A stretch of DNA of 64,000 bases from Allolucifera butyrica. Lineage in GTDB: Bacteria; Bacillota; Negativicutes; Sporomusales; UPPP01. The stretch's first letter is position 1. Every line of letters starts with the position of its first letter. Both the position numbers and the translations under genes were made by a program. The stretch is taken from the NCBI RefSeq assembly GCF_900476375.1, contig NZ_UPPP01000063.1, positions 1 to 64,000 of the forward strand, in the 5' to 3' direction. The notes beneath the pieces are model-generated. The model worked only from the letters and a program-made list of their open reading frames with translations. It had not been told where the DNA came from and did no database searches. Shown one piece after another: positions 52,893 through 61,071 of this stretch.

Positions 52893-52947
52893 ATAACAAT
52901 AAATTAACATTTTCTTAACATCACCGGCGTTGCCGGTAGGTTATAAT
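52893..52947 (+). promoter_or_regulatory. Pho-box promoter of pstS
   Basis: ATAACA (52893), TTAACA (52904) and TTAACA (52915) in 11-bp phase, then 21 nt and TATAAT (52942-52947). The hexamers match the B. subtilis PhoP consensus TTAACA-N5-TTAACA. Confidence 0.75.
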
Positions 52948-53020
52948 AAGAAAGAGGAAAGCTCCTGCCTAACGGGGGCCAACCAGTACATACAAGTGGA
53001 AAAGGAATGGGAGGATGAAC

Positions 53021-53905
53021 ATGAAGTTCAAACAGGTATTGGCAATTTCCCTAATGTTGGTGACGGTTGCGGCGGTGGCCGGTTGCGGCGGCGGCGGTAC
53101 CCAAAAAGCCAACGAGGGTCAGAAAACTCAAATCTCCGGCAATATTACCGCATCGGGTTCGACGGCACTGCAACCTTTAGCGGAAAAGGCGGCGCAACAG
53201 TTTGGCCAGAAAAATCCTAACGCGAAAGTCATCGTTCAAGGCGGCGGCAGCGGCACCGGCCTGACTCAGGTAGCTCAGGGAGCGGTTCAGATCGGGGATT
53301 CGGATATTTTCGCCGAGGAAAAATCAGGGATCAATGCAGGTGAACTGGTTGACCATAAAGTTTGCGTGGTCGGGTTTGCTACGGTTGTAAATAAGAAAGT
53401 TACGATAGACAACCTGACCCATCAGCAATTACTCGATATTTTTACTGGGAAGATTACCAACTGGAAAGAAGTGGGCGGCCCGGATCTGAAGATAACCATT
53501 GTAAACCGTCCGGCCAGTTCGGGGACCAGAGCCACTTTCAAGAAATACGCGTTGAAAGGTGCTGAAGAAGCAACCGGTATCGGCCTGCAGAGCGATGCCT
53601 CCGGTACGGTGCTGAAGACAGTGGCTGAAACCGACGGAGCGGTATCTTATCTGGCATTATCCTATGTGAACGACAGTGTAAAAGCCCTGAAGCTGGATGG
53701 GGTTGAGCCGACCGTTGCCAATATTACCAGCGGAAAATATCCTATCTGGTCTTATGAGCATATGTATACCAAAGGTCAGCCTACCGGTTTAACGAAAGAC
53801 TTCCTTGACTACATGGGCAGCGACGACGTGAAACCTTTGATCAAACAGTTGGGCTATATCCCTAACAGCGACATGAAAGTGAGCCGTACTGCCACTTCCA
53901 ACTAG
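53021..53905 (+). CDS. pstS: Phosphate-binding lipoprotein PstS
   Basis: 294 residues. The ATG at 53021 is six bases after GGGAGG. Signal with lipobox AVAGC at about residue 22. Phosphate-binding loops ITASGSTALQPLAEKAA, VQGGGSGTGLTQVAQG, IGDSDIFAEEK and NRPASSGTRATFKKY are standard. Delivers phosphate to PstCA. Preceded by a clear Pho-box promoter. Confidence 0.95.
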   Translation: MKFKQVLAISLMLVTVAAVAGCGGGGTQKANEGQKTQISGNITASGSTALQPLAEKAAQQFGQKNPNAKVIVQGGGSGTGLTQVAQGAVQIGDSDIFAEEKSGINAGELVDHKVCVVGFATVVNKKVTIDNLTHQQLLDIFTGKITNWKEVGGPDLKITIVNRPASSGTRATFKKYALKGAEEATGIGLQSDASGTVLKTVAETDGAVSYLALSYVNDSVKALKLDGVEPTVANITSGKYPIWSYEHMYTKGQPTGLTKDFLDYMGSDDVKPLIKQLGYIPNSDMKVSRTATSN

Positions 53906-54004
53906 TCAGGGATGCGGGTGGAAATCTTAATGTACAGCAGAGGCTGGCAGCGACATAGGTCGGTGCCAGCCAATTCATTGTTTAAATAGATAGGGTGAAT
54001 ATGT

Positions 54005-54919
54005 ATGGATAAATATTTGCAAACCAGGCGATTGAGTTGGCGGTATATCAAAAAAGAATTATTAGGCCGGAGTGTAGTTACTGCTTGCGGCCTGTTTATT
54101 ATTATTCTCACCCTGTTTCTCGTGTTTTTTATTGCTTCCCAAGGGATTGACCTGTTTAAGGATAACCACGTTTCGTTAAGTCATTTTCTTTTTTCAACCA
54201 GCTGGCATCCTGACAGGGATCAGGCGCCTCAGGTCGGGGCGTTGATTTTCATTGTCGGCTCCATCGTCATCTCGCTGTTGGCACTGGCCTTAAGTACACC
54301 GTTTAGTGTAGGTCTGGCTATTTTCATGACTGAGATATCGCCTGGCCTGGGCAAAAAGGTACTACAGCCGGCAATTGAAATTTTTGTCGGGATTCCGTCC
54401 GTAGTTTATGGCTGGGTGGGGCTCAGTTTGCTTGTTCCTTTTATCAGGACTCATATAGGCGGCATGGGATTTAGCGTATTGGCCGGCGGACTCGTTCTGG
54501 CGCTGATGATTTTTCCAACCATCACCAGTATTTCCGCCGATACATTGCGCTCGCTGCCGCACCACTATAAAGAAGCTTCCCTGGCGCTAGGGGCTACCCG
54601 ATGGCAGACAATCCGGCGAATTCTACTTCCCAGCGCCACACCCGGCATATTGACCGGGGTGGTGCTGGGACTGGCCCGGGCCTTTGGGGAGGCTCTCGCG
54701 GTTCAGATGGTAATCGGGAATACGATAAAAATTCCCGGTTCTCTCCTTCAGCCGACGACGAACCTTACCAGCATTATGACCATGGACATGGGGAATACCG
54801 TTATGGGTACCATGTGGAATAACGCATTATGGTCTATGGCCCTGCTGTTATTCATTATTTCCTTTTCCTTTATTTTACTGATTAGAAAACTTGGTGCAAT
54901 AGGAGCGATGACCAAATGA
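54005..54919 (+). CDS. pstC: Phosphate ABC transporter permease PstC
   Basis: 304 residues, six membrane segments. The permease loop EASLALGATRWQTIRRILLPSATPGILTG contains the EAA motif that contacts PstB. Stop overlaps the pstA ATG by 4 nt. Confidence 0.95.
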   Translation: MDKYLQTRRLSWRYIKKELLGRSVVTACGLFIIILTLFLVFFIASQGIDLFKDNHVSLSHFLFSTSWHPDRDQAPQVGALIFIVGSIVISLLALALSTPFSVGLAIFMTEISPGLGKKVLQPAIEIFVGIPSVVYGWVGLSLLVPFIRTHIGGMGFSVLAGGLVLALMIFPTITSISADTLRSLPHHYKEASLALGATRWQTIRRILLPSATPGILTGVVLGLARAFGEALAVQMVIGNTIKIPGSLLQPTTNLTSIMTMDMGNTVMGTMWNNALWSMALLLFIISFSFILLIRKLGAIGAMTK

Positions 54920-55806
54920 TAGGCAGAAAAACAGCGGATAGACTTGCTACCGGAATTTTTTATGCTATCGGAGTTACGGTGGTAGTCGGATTGGTGTTAT
55001 TTGTCGGTTATCTGGTGTATCATGGCTGGAGCGAACTCAATCTGCACTTTTTGTTGTCGGGCCCGAGATTCACTAAAGCCGGCGGCGGCATCGGCCCTCA
55101 ATTATTTGATTCGATTTATCTATTGGTATTAGCCATGATCATTACCATTCCGGTTGGCCTGTCCGCCGGCGTATATATGGCTGAATACGCCAGGCCGGGT
55201 AAACTGACCGATACTCTCCGGCTGTGTATTGAAACTCTCGCTTCTTTACCGTCCATAATCATTGGCCTGTTTGGCCTGATTATTTTTGTTAACCTGACGG
55301 GCTGGGGATATACCCTATTTGGAGGGGCTCTGGCCGTAGCCGTGCTTAACCTGCCGGTGGCCACCAGGATTAGCGAGGACGCAATCCGAAACGTTCCCCA
55401 GACGATACGGGAAGCCAGCTACGGGCTTGGCGCCACTCAATGGCAGACCATAACGCGGGCCGTGCTGCCGGCTGCGCTGCCGGGCCTGTTAACCGGGTTT
55501 ATTATTACTGCGGGGCGGGTTTTTGGCGAAGCGGCCGCTCTATTATATACGGCAGGGATGAGTACGCCCATACTTGACTATAGTAATCTGAATCCGTTCA
55601 GCGGCGCTTCCCCGCTTAACCCGTTCCGGCCGGGTGCTACGCTGGCGGTTTACATCTGGAAAGTGAATTCGGAAGGACTGGTGCCTGACGCCCGGGCTAT
55701 CGCCGACGGAGCCTCGGCGGTTTTGGTCCTGGCAATCCTGGTGTTTAACCTGGGATCCCGCTACCTTGGCATCCGGTTGAATAACCGGTTAACAGGCAGG
55801 CAGTAA
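54916..55806 (+). CDS. pstA: Phosphate ABC transporter permease PstA
   Basis: 296 residues, six membrane segments, EAA loop EASYGLGATQWQTITRAVLPAALPGLLTG. No pstB follows; a terminator closes the pstSCA unit, so the upstream pstB (49343-50098) must supply the ATPase in trans. Confidence 0.95.
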   Translation: MIGRKTADRLATGIFYAIGVTVVVGLVLFVGYLVYHGWSELNLHFLLSGPRFTKAGGGIGPQLFDSIYLLVLAMIITIPVGLSAGVYMAEYARPGKLTDTLRLCIETLASLPSIIIGLFGLIIFVNLTGWGYTLFGGALAVAVLNLPVATRISEDAIRNVPQTIREASYGLGATQWQTITRAVLPAALPGLLTGFIITAGRVFGEAAALLYTAGMSTPILDYSNLNPFSGASPLNPFRPGATLAVYIWKVNSEGLVPDARAIADGASAVLVLAILVFNLGSRYLGIRLNNRLTGRQ

Positions 55807-55842
55807 AAAAGACAGGCCCGGACTAACGGGCCTGTCTTATGT
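55806..55842 (+). terminator. Terminator after pstSCA
   Basis: AAGACAGGCCCG and CGGGCCTGTCTT pair around GACTAA. The 155 bp that follow to the MCP start show no further structure that I can name. Confidence 0.85.
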
Positions 55843-55997
55843 TATGGAAATATTAAGTTTTTGTAAAATATGGGAAATGAAGGGGTCTGTGCCTGATTTT
55901 GGGCAGGAGGCAATTTGGCAGCAGCGAATAATATTCTGAGATACCGTGGCAACCTTTGGAATACGTCTACATGAAACAAGAGGGAGAAGGATAGGCG

Positions 55998-57779
55998 ATG
56001 AAAAATCTCAGAATATCAATGAAAGGTCTCATACTGTCCATGAAAAAACTGAGAATACCCAGGAAAAAATTCAAACTATCAGCTGTTTTTACGATCTCAG
56101 CCGCCCTGGCTATTCTAACGGCCCTTTCCATAGGGGCTATTATTTCGACCAGCATTTTCGGCATTCACATCGTAAATGAGACGGGACAATTGCAGTCAGC
56201 CATGTATTATGACCGCTATATTCCTACGAGTAAATTGCTGGATGTCAAAATGGATTATGCACTGCTGCGAATTGCCTATTTGCAGACTCTGTATGAAGGA
56301 TATAAAGTGGAAAATGAAAAAGCCTTAGGCACCCGGAGCGATTTAGCCCTGCAAAAATTGGAAATCGCTGAAAATAGCGCTCATGATCCAGCAGAACGGA
56401 AAGAGATAACGGGATTAAAAGAATTATTGGTGGAATATCATAACGATGTTGTAAAAACAATGTATATGATCAGGGATGGCAAACAGCCGTCTCCCCAGCA
56501 GAAACAATTTTTGGTCGCTTTGGATCAAAAGATAATGAATAAAATTGACGCGATCGTAAAGTATGAGTCGGACGCAACCGATAATCTCAATAAGCAGTCG
56601 GAATCCCTTGTTGCTAGCAGTAAGTCGTTTTTTATGACCATAACAGCGTCGATTGTTATCATTTTCTTACTCTGCTGTGTGCTGATGCTTTTAAAGGTAA
56701 GGGGCGAGATGAAGGCTATTTTAGCCTATTTTAATACCCTGGCATTAAATGATTTTTCCGGTTCCCTGCCTAAAAAATTAGGAAATCTGAAAGATGAAAT
56801 CGGCTATATCGCTCAAAACGCCGATACGATGGTTGTGTCGGTGCGGGAAGTCATTAAAAACGTAGTCCATGAGTCGGATCAAATGATGTCTACAGTTAAA
56901 ACGACCCATAGAGCGGTTGATGACCTGAATGGCGAGATTAGCGAGGTATCCGGAATTATCCAGACCTTATCGGCCGGAATGGAGCAAACTGCGGCAACGG
57001 CTCAGGAAATGCATGCCACTTCGGCGGATATTGCCGTGTCGCTGCAAAAGATTGCCAAACAGTCGGCGGACGGTTTGGCCCGCACTCAGGAGATTAGTGC
57101 TAGGGCAGGACAAATGCGGGAGTTTGCCGAGCAGTCCCATAACCAGGCGAATCAGATCTATCATAAGACCAATATAAATTTAAGAAAGGCCATCGAAAAC
57201 GCCAAAGCAGTAGAACACATTAATATTCTCTCTCATTCTATTATGGAAATTATTGAGCAAACATCCTTACTGTCCTTAAATGCCGCTATCGAGGCGGCCA
57301 GGGCCGGTGATCAGGGCCGGGGCTTTGCCGTTGTGGCCGATGAAATCCGCAAGCTTGCCGAGCGGTCCAAGCAGTCCGTAACGGAAATACAAGCTACGAC
57401 CGGTACGGTGATTGAAGCAGTAAAAAATCTGGTTGACCAATCGGAACAAATATTGGGTTTTATTGATGAGCGGGTTGTCAAAGACTATGAAGCTCAAATT
57501 GAAACTGCCGTAACCTACAATAAGGATGCCCAACACTTTAATAGCATGGTTTCCGAGTTTAGCAGCCGTTCGGAGCAAATCCTGCAATCGGTGGAAAACA
57601 TGGTAACGGCGATTAACGAAGTCGCAACGGCGACCAATGAGGGAGCCGAAGGGACGCAGACGATTGCGCAAAAGGCATTAATTATTGTAGATAAAGTAAA
57701 TTCTGTTGTTAAGCAGGCGGAAGAAGGAAAGTCAAGTGCCGAAAGACTTCTGGCCGTCGTGAATAAATTTAAGGTTTAG
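55998..57779 (+). CDS. Methyl-accepting chemotaxis protein with 4-helix sensor
   Basis: 593 residues, ATG after GGAGAAGG. An unusually long basic N-terminus (about 30 residues, Lys/Arg/Ser) precedes TM1 (about 31-55). A four-helix-bundle-like extracytoplasmic domain, TM2 (about 214-235), a HAMP-like segment and the signalling domain follow. The hairpin tip ([38 protein letters not shown]) is standard. The ligand is unknown. No chemotaxis genes adjoin it. Confidence 0.92.
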   Translation: MKNLRISMKGLILSMKKLRIPRKKFKLSAVFTISAALAILTALSIGAIISTSIFGIHIVNETGQLQSAMYYDRYIPTSKLLDVKMDYALLRIAYLQTLYEGYKVENEKALGTRSDLALQKLEIAENSAHDPAERKEITGLKELLVEYHNDVVKTMYMIRDGKQPSPQQKQFLVALDQKIMNKIDAIVKYESDATDNLNKQSESLVASSKSFFMTITASIVIIFLLCCVLMLLKVRGEMKAILAYFNTLALNDFSGSLPKKLGNLKDEIGYIAQNADTMVVSVREVIKNVVHESDQMMSTVKTTHRAVDDLNGEISEVSGIIQTLSAGMEQTAATAQEMHATSADIAVSLQKIAKQSADGLARTQEISARAGQMREFAEQSHNQANQIYHKTNINLRKAIENAKAVEHINILSHSIMEIIEQTSLLSLNAAIEAARAGDQGRGFAVVADEIRKLAERSKQSVTEIQATTGTVIEAVKNLVDQSEQILGFIDERVVKDYEAQIETAVTYNKDAQHFNSMVSEFSSRSEQILQSVENMVTAINEVATATNEGAEGTQTIAQKALIIVDKVNSVVKQAEEGKSSAERLLAVVNKFKV

Positions 57780-57785
57780 TTCAAA

Positions 57786-57813
57786 TGGAGTCCCTTTGAG
57801 GGGCTTTTTTCTT
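57786..57813 (+). terminator. Terminator after the MCP gene
   Basis: AGTCCCT and GGGGCT pair around TTGA (one G-T pair), then T6. Confidence 0.65.
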
Positions 57814-57829
57814 TCGATTTCCAATTCCC

Positions 57830-57857
57830 GGGAGGCCGCGTTAGCGGTCTTTCTTAT
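57830..57857 (+). repeat. Hairpin repeat (GGCCGC-GTTA-GCGGTCTTTCTT)
   Basis: A member of the GCGGTCTTTCTT hairpin family, preceded by TTTCCAATTCCC as in the copy near 50914. Confidence 0.5.
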
Positions 57858-57930
57858 AATCCGGGCGACAGAAGAAACGAAATTATATATAATGGTAAGT
57901 GTGACATACTAAGACAGAGGAGGTAGCTTT

Positions 57931-58254
57931 ATGCAACATGTTCCTTGTACGGACTACGTGGTAATCGGGCAGCTGCTTCATAAGGAACTGGAGGATAACC
58001 AAAAAATTCACCGCAGCGTTATCGCCGCGAACCAGCGTGGAAGAATTAATATCTATTTTTATAATGGAACGTTTATCCTGGAATGTGATACAAATGGGGA
58101 CCATAATCCGAATGATTATTATTTCTTTACCCGGTCGGAGGAAAAGGAAGTTTTTGATACACTGGCCCAGATGGGCAGTTTGATCGGAACTAACGACCCG
58201 GAAAAAATCAAGGAGTTTATGAAAAACACGTTGCAATTCTTACGTAATTTCTAA
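57931..58254 (+). CDS. Hypothetical protein (107 aa)
   Basis: I do not recognise a family. Soluble, mixed alpha/beta, with a central beta region (RINIYFYNGTFILECDTNG) and a helical C-terminus (PEKIKEFMKNTLQFL). Excellent GAGGAGG site before the ATG. It lies just upstream of the Pho-box/sRNA region but ends before it. Confidence 0.7.
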   Translation: MQHVPCTDYVVIGQLLHKELEDNQKIHRSVIAANQRGRINIYFYNGTFILECDTNGDHNPNDYYFFTRSEEKEVFDTLAQMGSLIGTNDPEKIKEFMKNTLQFLRNF

Positions 58255-58268
58255 ATCGGCTTTGCATA

Positions 58269-58297
58269 AGTTAAGGGTGCGGAAACGTGGATTTAAT
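58269..58297 (+). repeat. Half copy of the terminal-inverted-repeat element (copy C)
   Basis: AGTTAAGGGTGCGGAAACGT resembles the right ends of copies A and B (TTCAG.GT.CGAAATGTGGG). No left end was found. Confidence 0.4.
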
Positions 58298-58346
58298 ACT
58301 AAATTAACATTTTCTTAACACCAGGAATTTCATAAGGATTTATAAT
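58293..58346 (+). promoter_or_regulatory. Pho-box promoter of a predicted small RNA
   Basis: TTAATA (58293), TTAACA (58304) and TTAACA (58315) in 11-bp phase, 20 nt, then TATAAT (58341-58346). The 20-mer AAATTAACATTTTCTTAACA is identical to that at pstS (52901-52920). Confidence 0.72.
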
Positions 58347-58352
58347 TAAATT

Positions 58353-58457
58353 AGGCAAGCCGATTTTTTGTAGTTACCAAGGAAAATATAGAAGCTTTTA
58401 CACGTAGTCTCTCCCTAGAGAAAAAGGTCATGACATTTTTAATGTCATGACCTTTTT
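58353..58457 (+). ncRNA. Predicted Pho-controlled small RNA (~105 nt)
   Basis: It starts about seven bases after the TATAAT and ends in a strong hairpin (AAAAAGGTCATGACATT with its complement, T5). The body has no ATG, GTG or TTG with a ribosome site and no frame of useful length. No plus-strand gene follows; the next gene is convergent. A short CTCTCCCTAGAG stem precedes the terminator. Existence and ends are predictions. Confidence 0.5.
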
Positions 58458-58458
58458 C
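58420..58458. terminator. Bidirectional terminator (sRNA / uspA)
   Basis: AAAAAGGTCATGACATT pairs with AATGTCATGACCTTTTT. It ends the predicted sRNA on the plus strand and the UspA gene on the minus strand. Confidence 0.88.
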
Positions 58459-58483
58459 GGCGCTTGTCGTTTATTGTTTATTG

Positions 58484-58951
58484 TTAGGATTGTGACGGTT
58501 GTGAGGTGGTTTTGCCTTTTACAATAAGAATGGGACAGGGTGAAAATTGAGCGACCTGATTGCTCACGCTGCCCAGCAATAGGCCTTTGAATCCGTTTAA
58601 TCCGCGGCTGCCCATAATAATTAAAGAGAATGCCTCTTCGGCGGCAATATTCACAATCCGTTCGGAAGCCTGCCCGAATTCCAGCCGGCTTGTGATTTTA
58701 CCGGTAAATCCGGATAGCCTTTCCTGGGTTTTTTCCAGAATTGCCCGGCCGCTTTCCTCCAGGTCGTCCAAAACTACCGGCGGGATGGCCCCAGCCGCCA
58801 TGAGAGCGAAGCCTGGCATACTGCCGTAATTCTGTATTACATGTAGCAACGTTATGGAGCTATTAAACTGCTCAGCCATTTTTCGGGCACAATCCACGGC
58901 TTTTAACGAGTCTTTGGAGCCGTCGGTGGGAACCAGAATTTTGCTAAACAT
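58484..58951 (-). CDS. Universal stress protein (UspA family)
   Basis: 155 residues from the ATG at 58951, six bases after GGAGGTG. ILVPTDGSKDSLKAV and the ATP-binding loop IIMGSRGLNGFKGLLLGSVSNQVAQFSPCPILIVK are standard. Probably binds ATP. Monocistronic. Confidence 0.92.
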   Translation of the reverse strand: MFSKILVPTDGSKDSLKAVDCARKMAEQFNSSITLLHVIQNYGSMPGFALMAAGAIPPVVLDDLEESGRAILEKTQERLSGFTGKITSRLEFGQASERIVNIAAEEAFSLIIMGSRGLNGFKGLLLGSVSNQVAQFSPCPILIVKGKTTSQPSQS

Positions 58952-59097
58952 AGTATTCACCTCCAGAAAGTAAATATCGTCCTACCTTTATTGTAGTACA
59001 ATTATGAGGTTTTGGGGGGACTTTTTTTCCCGCCGTTCAATGATGATGTTTGCAATATTCGGAATATTTAACTGAAAGAGGAAGAAAATCCTCCTGC

Positions 59098-59152
59098 CGC
59101 GCCCTGAGCCCTGCGCTAGGGACTGAAAGACCGCATAGCGGTCTTTCTTGTT
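59098..59152 (+). repeat. GC-rich dispersed repeat with hairpin/terminator
   Basis: CGCGCCCTGAGCCCTGCGC is followed by GACTGAAAGACCGC-ATA-GCGGTCTTTCTT. The hairpin is also placed to terminate the minus-strand phospholipase gene. Confidence 0.65.
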
Positions 59153-59870
59153 AAGCAACGGCTTTTCTACTAAGAAAGCATCCCGCCACTGCCGCCAGGA
59201 AATGCCGGAAAAGACCGGCTGTGGAGCGCTGGGCGCGGGGAAGCAGCAGCAGGGTAGCAGCATGGTAGGAAGAAGAACCTTGATTTACCCAGGAAATAAA
59301 ATCGTGAGCGATGACAGCATTGTTAATCAAGAAATTTTCCGGCTGCCGCATCAGGTAAATCCCTTGGGATTTTACGGCGTAGTCCGGGAAATGTTTTCCG
59401 GCCCAGGCCTCATATTCCTGATGTCCCTGGAACAGTTGGCCGCTGGCATGATGCGGGACACACAGGTCCTGAACTAAATGCGCTGCAGCCCCCAAAAAGA
59501 AGGCAGCTTTATGGGGCAGGCCACGCCGGGCGTTTTTGAGGGCCAGAAAATAATAGAACCGGAAATCCTCCGCTGCGTTGGCAAATTTCCATAAGCCTTT
59601 GCCGGCGCCTGGCTCAAAATAGTGATTCACATTTTTCCAGCCTGTGTCGGCCCAGTAGACGCCGTTATTGAGTTCAGGCAGAAATTGTTCTAATAGCGCG
59701 GCATCCTTTTCAAAGCCGTCCTGGCGCAAAATGGTTATGGCTTGACGATTGCAAAATTCGTGGGCAATGCCTGGACGGTCAAGCAGGCATTGCAGGGGGC
59801 TGGTGGTTGCCAAGAGCAACTGAAGGCTTCTGGCCAATGACAGAGTGGTGAATGAAGGCATTTTAATCAT
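59151..59870 (-). CDS. Zinc-dependent phospholipase C-like protein
   Basis: 239 residues. Likely zinc ligands of the bacterial PLC fold appear in order: IAHEFCN, YWADTGWKNVNHYF, AAAHLVQDLCVPHHASG and HQEYEAWAGKHF. The mature N-terminal Trp used by secreted PLCs is not seen, and there is no clear signal peptide, so it may be cytoplasmic or act in the spore. The ATG follows GGAGGA. It is 9 bp from the glycosyltransferase gene, suggesting a lipid-metabolism operon. Confidence 0.72.
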   Translation of the reverse strand: MIKMPSFTTLSLARSLQLLLATTSPLQCLLDRPGIAHEFCNRQAITILRQDGFEKDAALLEQFLPELNNGVYWADTGWKNVNHYFEPGAGKGLWKFANAAEDFRFYYFLALKNARRGLPHKAAFFLGAAAHLVQDLCVPHHASGQLFQGHQEYEAWAGKHFPDYAVKSQGIYLMRQPENFLINNAVIAHDFISWVNQGSSSYHAATLLLLPRAQRSTAGLFRHFLAAVAGCFLSRKAVA

Positions 59871-59879
59871 ACGCTCCTC

Positions 59880-61052
59880 CTAAGTGATAGCCGGTGCCGT
59901 ACGATTAGACCTTGTAGCCGGCGTAGCTATTATGGCCCGCAAAAGGACACCGGCAATATGGGAAGCGGCCGCCGGATGACTAAATTGGCGACCGTGCTCC
60001 CGCAGGGAGGCCAATTGCGCGGGCGTGGATAACAAATGCGTAATACTTGGCGTTAAATCCCGCTGTTCCCGCAGCCATACCGCGGCTCCCTTTGCCGAAA
60101 GATAAGCGGCATTTTCTTCTTCCTGGCCAGGTAAAGAGTCAAAAAACAACAGAGGCAGGTTCATGGCCAGCGCTTCACTGATGGTTAATGCTCCCGGTTT
60201 GGTGATTAGCAGGTCAGCCGTAGCCATCAGTTCAGCAATTTGCTCCGTGTAACCTAATATGCGGACATGATGTGGCGACGATGTCATCAAAGAAGCAAGG
60301 CTGTTTTTAAGTTCGGGATTTCGTCCGGCTACGACCACAATCTGCAGCCGGATAGGAACTTTATTTAAGTGGAGTAACGCTTCTTTCATGGCGCCGAGGC
60401 CCAACCCTCCCCCCATGACAAGGAGAACAGGGTCCTTTCTGTTTAAGCCAAAATCAGCCCGCAGTCCGGACGATTTGCCACAATGCCGGAATTGGGAACG
60501 AATCGGAATGCCGGTGACAAAAATCCGCCGCGGCAATACCCCTGCCGCTTCTAAGGATGAACGAAGTTCCCGGGTGGCAACAAAATAAAAATCAACTTCG
60601 GAGTCGATCCACAAGCGGTGAACAGCAAAGTCGGTAACAACCGCAGCCATTGGGAGGGTGTGTTTGCCGGTGCGCTTCAGGTAGGAAGCGGCGGCACAAG
60701 GAAAGGGATGGGTAAAAATTAGAAAATCCGGTGCATAACGGTGTAAGAGGTTGTTCATGGCATGCTTCATGGCCTGAGCCATAATGGTCCGGACTTCCGT
60801 TCCCGGATGTGGTACCTGGGACCAACGGTATAACAAGTCATACATGTTGGGAAAGATATCAATCATTTTTAAATAAGTTTCTTTTAGCAATGTATTTAAA
60901 TAGGAATTTTGTCCGGCCATAAAATCGACGATATGAACGCGGGCGAGAGGATTCTGGCGCTCAATTTCAGCGCGGACAGCCTGGGCTGCTTGCGTGTGTC
61001 CGGCGCCGACAGAAGCGGATACGATTAATATGTTAGTTACTTTTGACAGCAC
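59880..61052 (-). CDS. UgtP/MGDG-synthase-like processive glycosyltransferase
   Basis: 390 residues from a GTG after GAGG. ILIVSASVGAGHTQAAQAV is the N-terminal MGDG-synthase motif. MGGGLGLGAMKEAL and ADLLITKPGALTISEALAMNLPLL form the GT28-type UDP-sugar site. It probably adds sugar to diacylglycerol. The adjacent phospholipase C-like gene could supply diacylglycerol (inference). Coupled in an apparent operon with the EAL-GGDEF gene. Confidence 0.87.
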   Translation of the reverse strand: MLSKVTNILIVSASVGAGHTQAAQAVRAEIERQNPLARVHIVDFMAGQNSYLNTLLKETYLKMIDIFPNMYDLLYRWSQVPHPGTEVRTIMAQAMKHAMNNLLHRYAPDFLIFTHPFPCAAASYLKRTGKHTLPMAAVVTDFAVHRLWIDSEVDFYFVATRELRSSLEAAGVLPRRIFVTGIPIRSQFRHCGKSSGLRADFGLNRKDPVLLVMGGGLGLGAMKEALLHLNKVPIRLQIVVVAGRNPELKNSLASLMTSSPHHVRILGYTEQIAELMATADLLITKPGALTISEALAMNLPLLFFDSLPGQEEENAAYLSAKGAAVWLREQRDLTPSITHLLSTPAQLASLREHGRQFSHPAAASHIAGVLLRAIIATPATRSNRTAPAIT

Positions 61053-61071
61053 CTTGTTACGCCTCCTCGGT

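Noticed and set aside
55846-55997. Riboswitch before the MCP gene
   Set aside because: I looked for c-di-GMP and other aptamer cores and found none.
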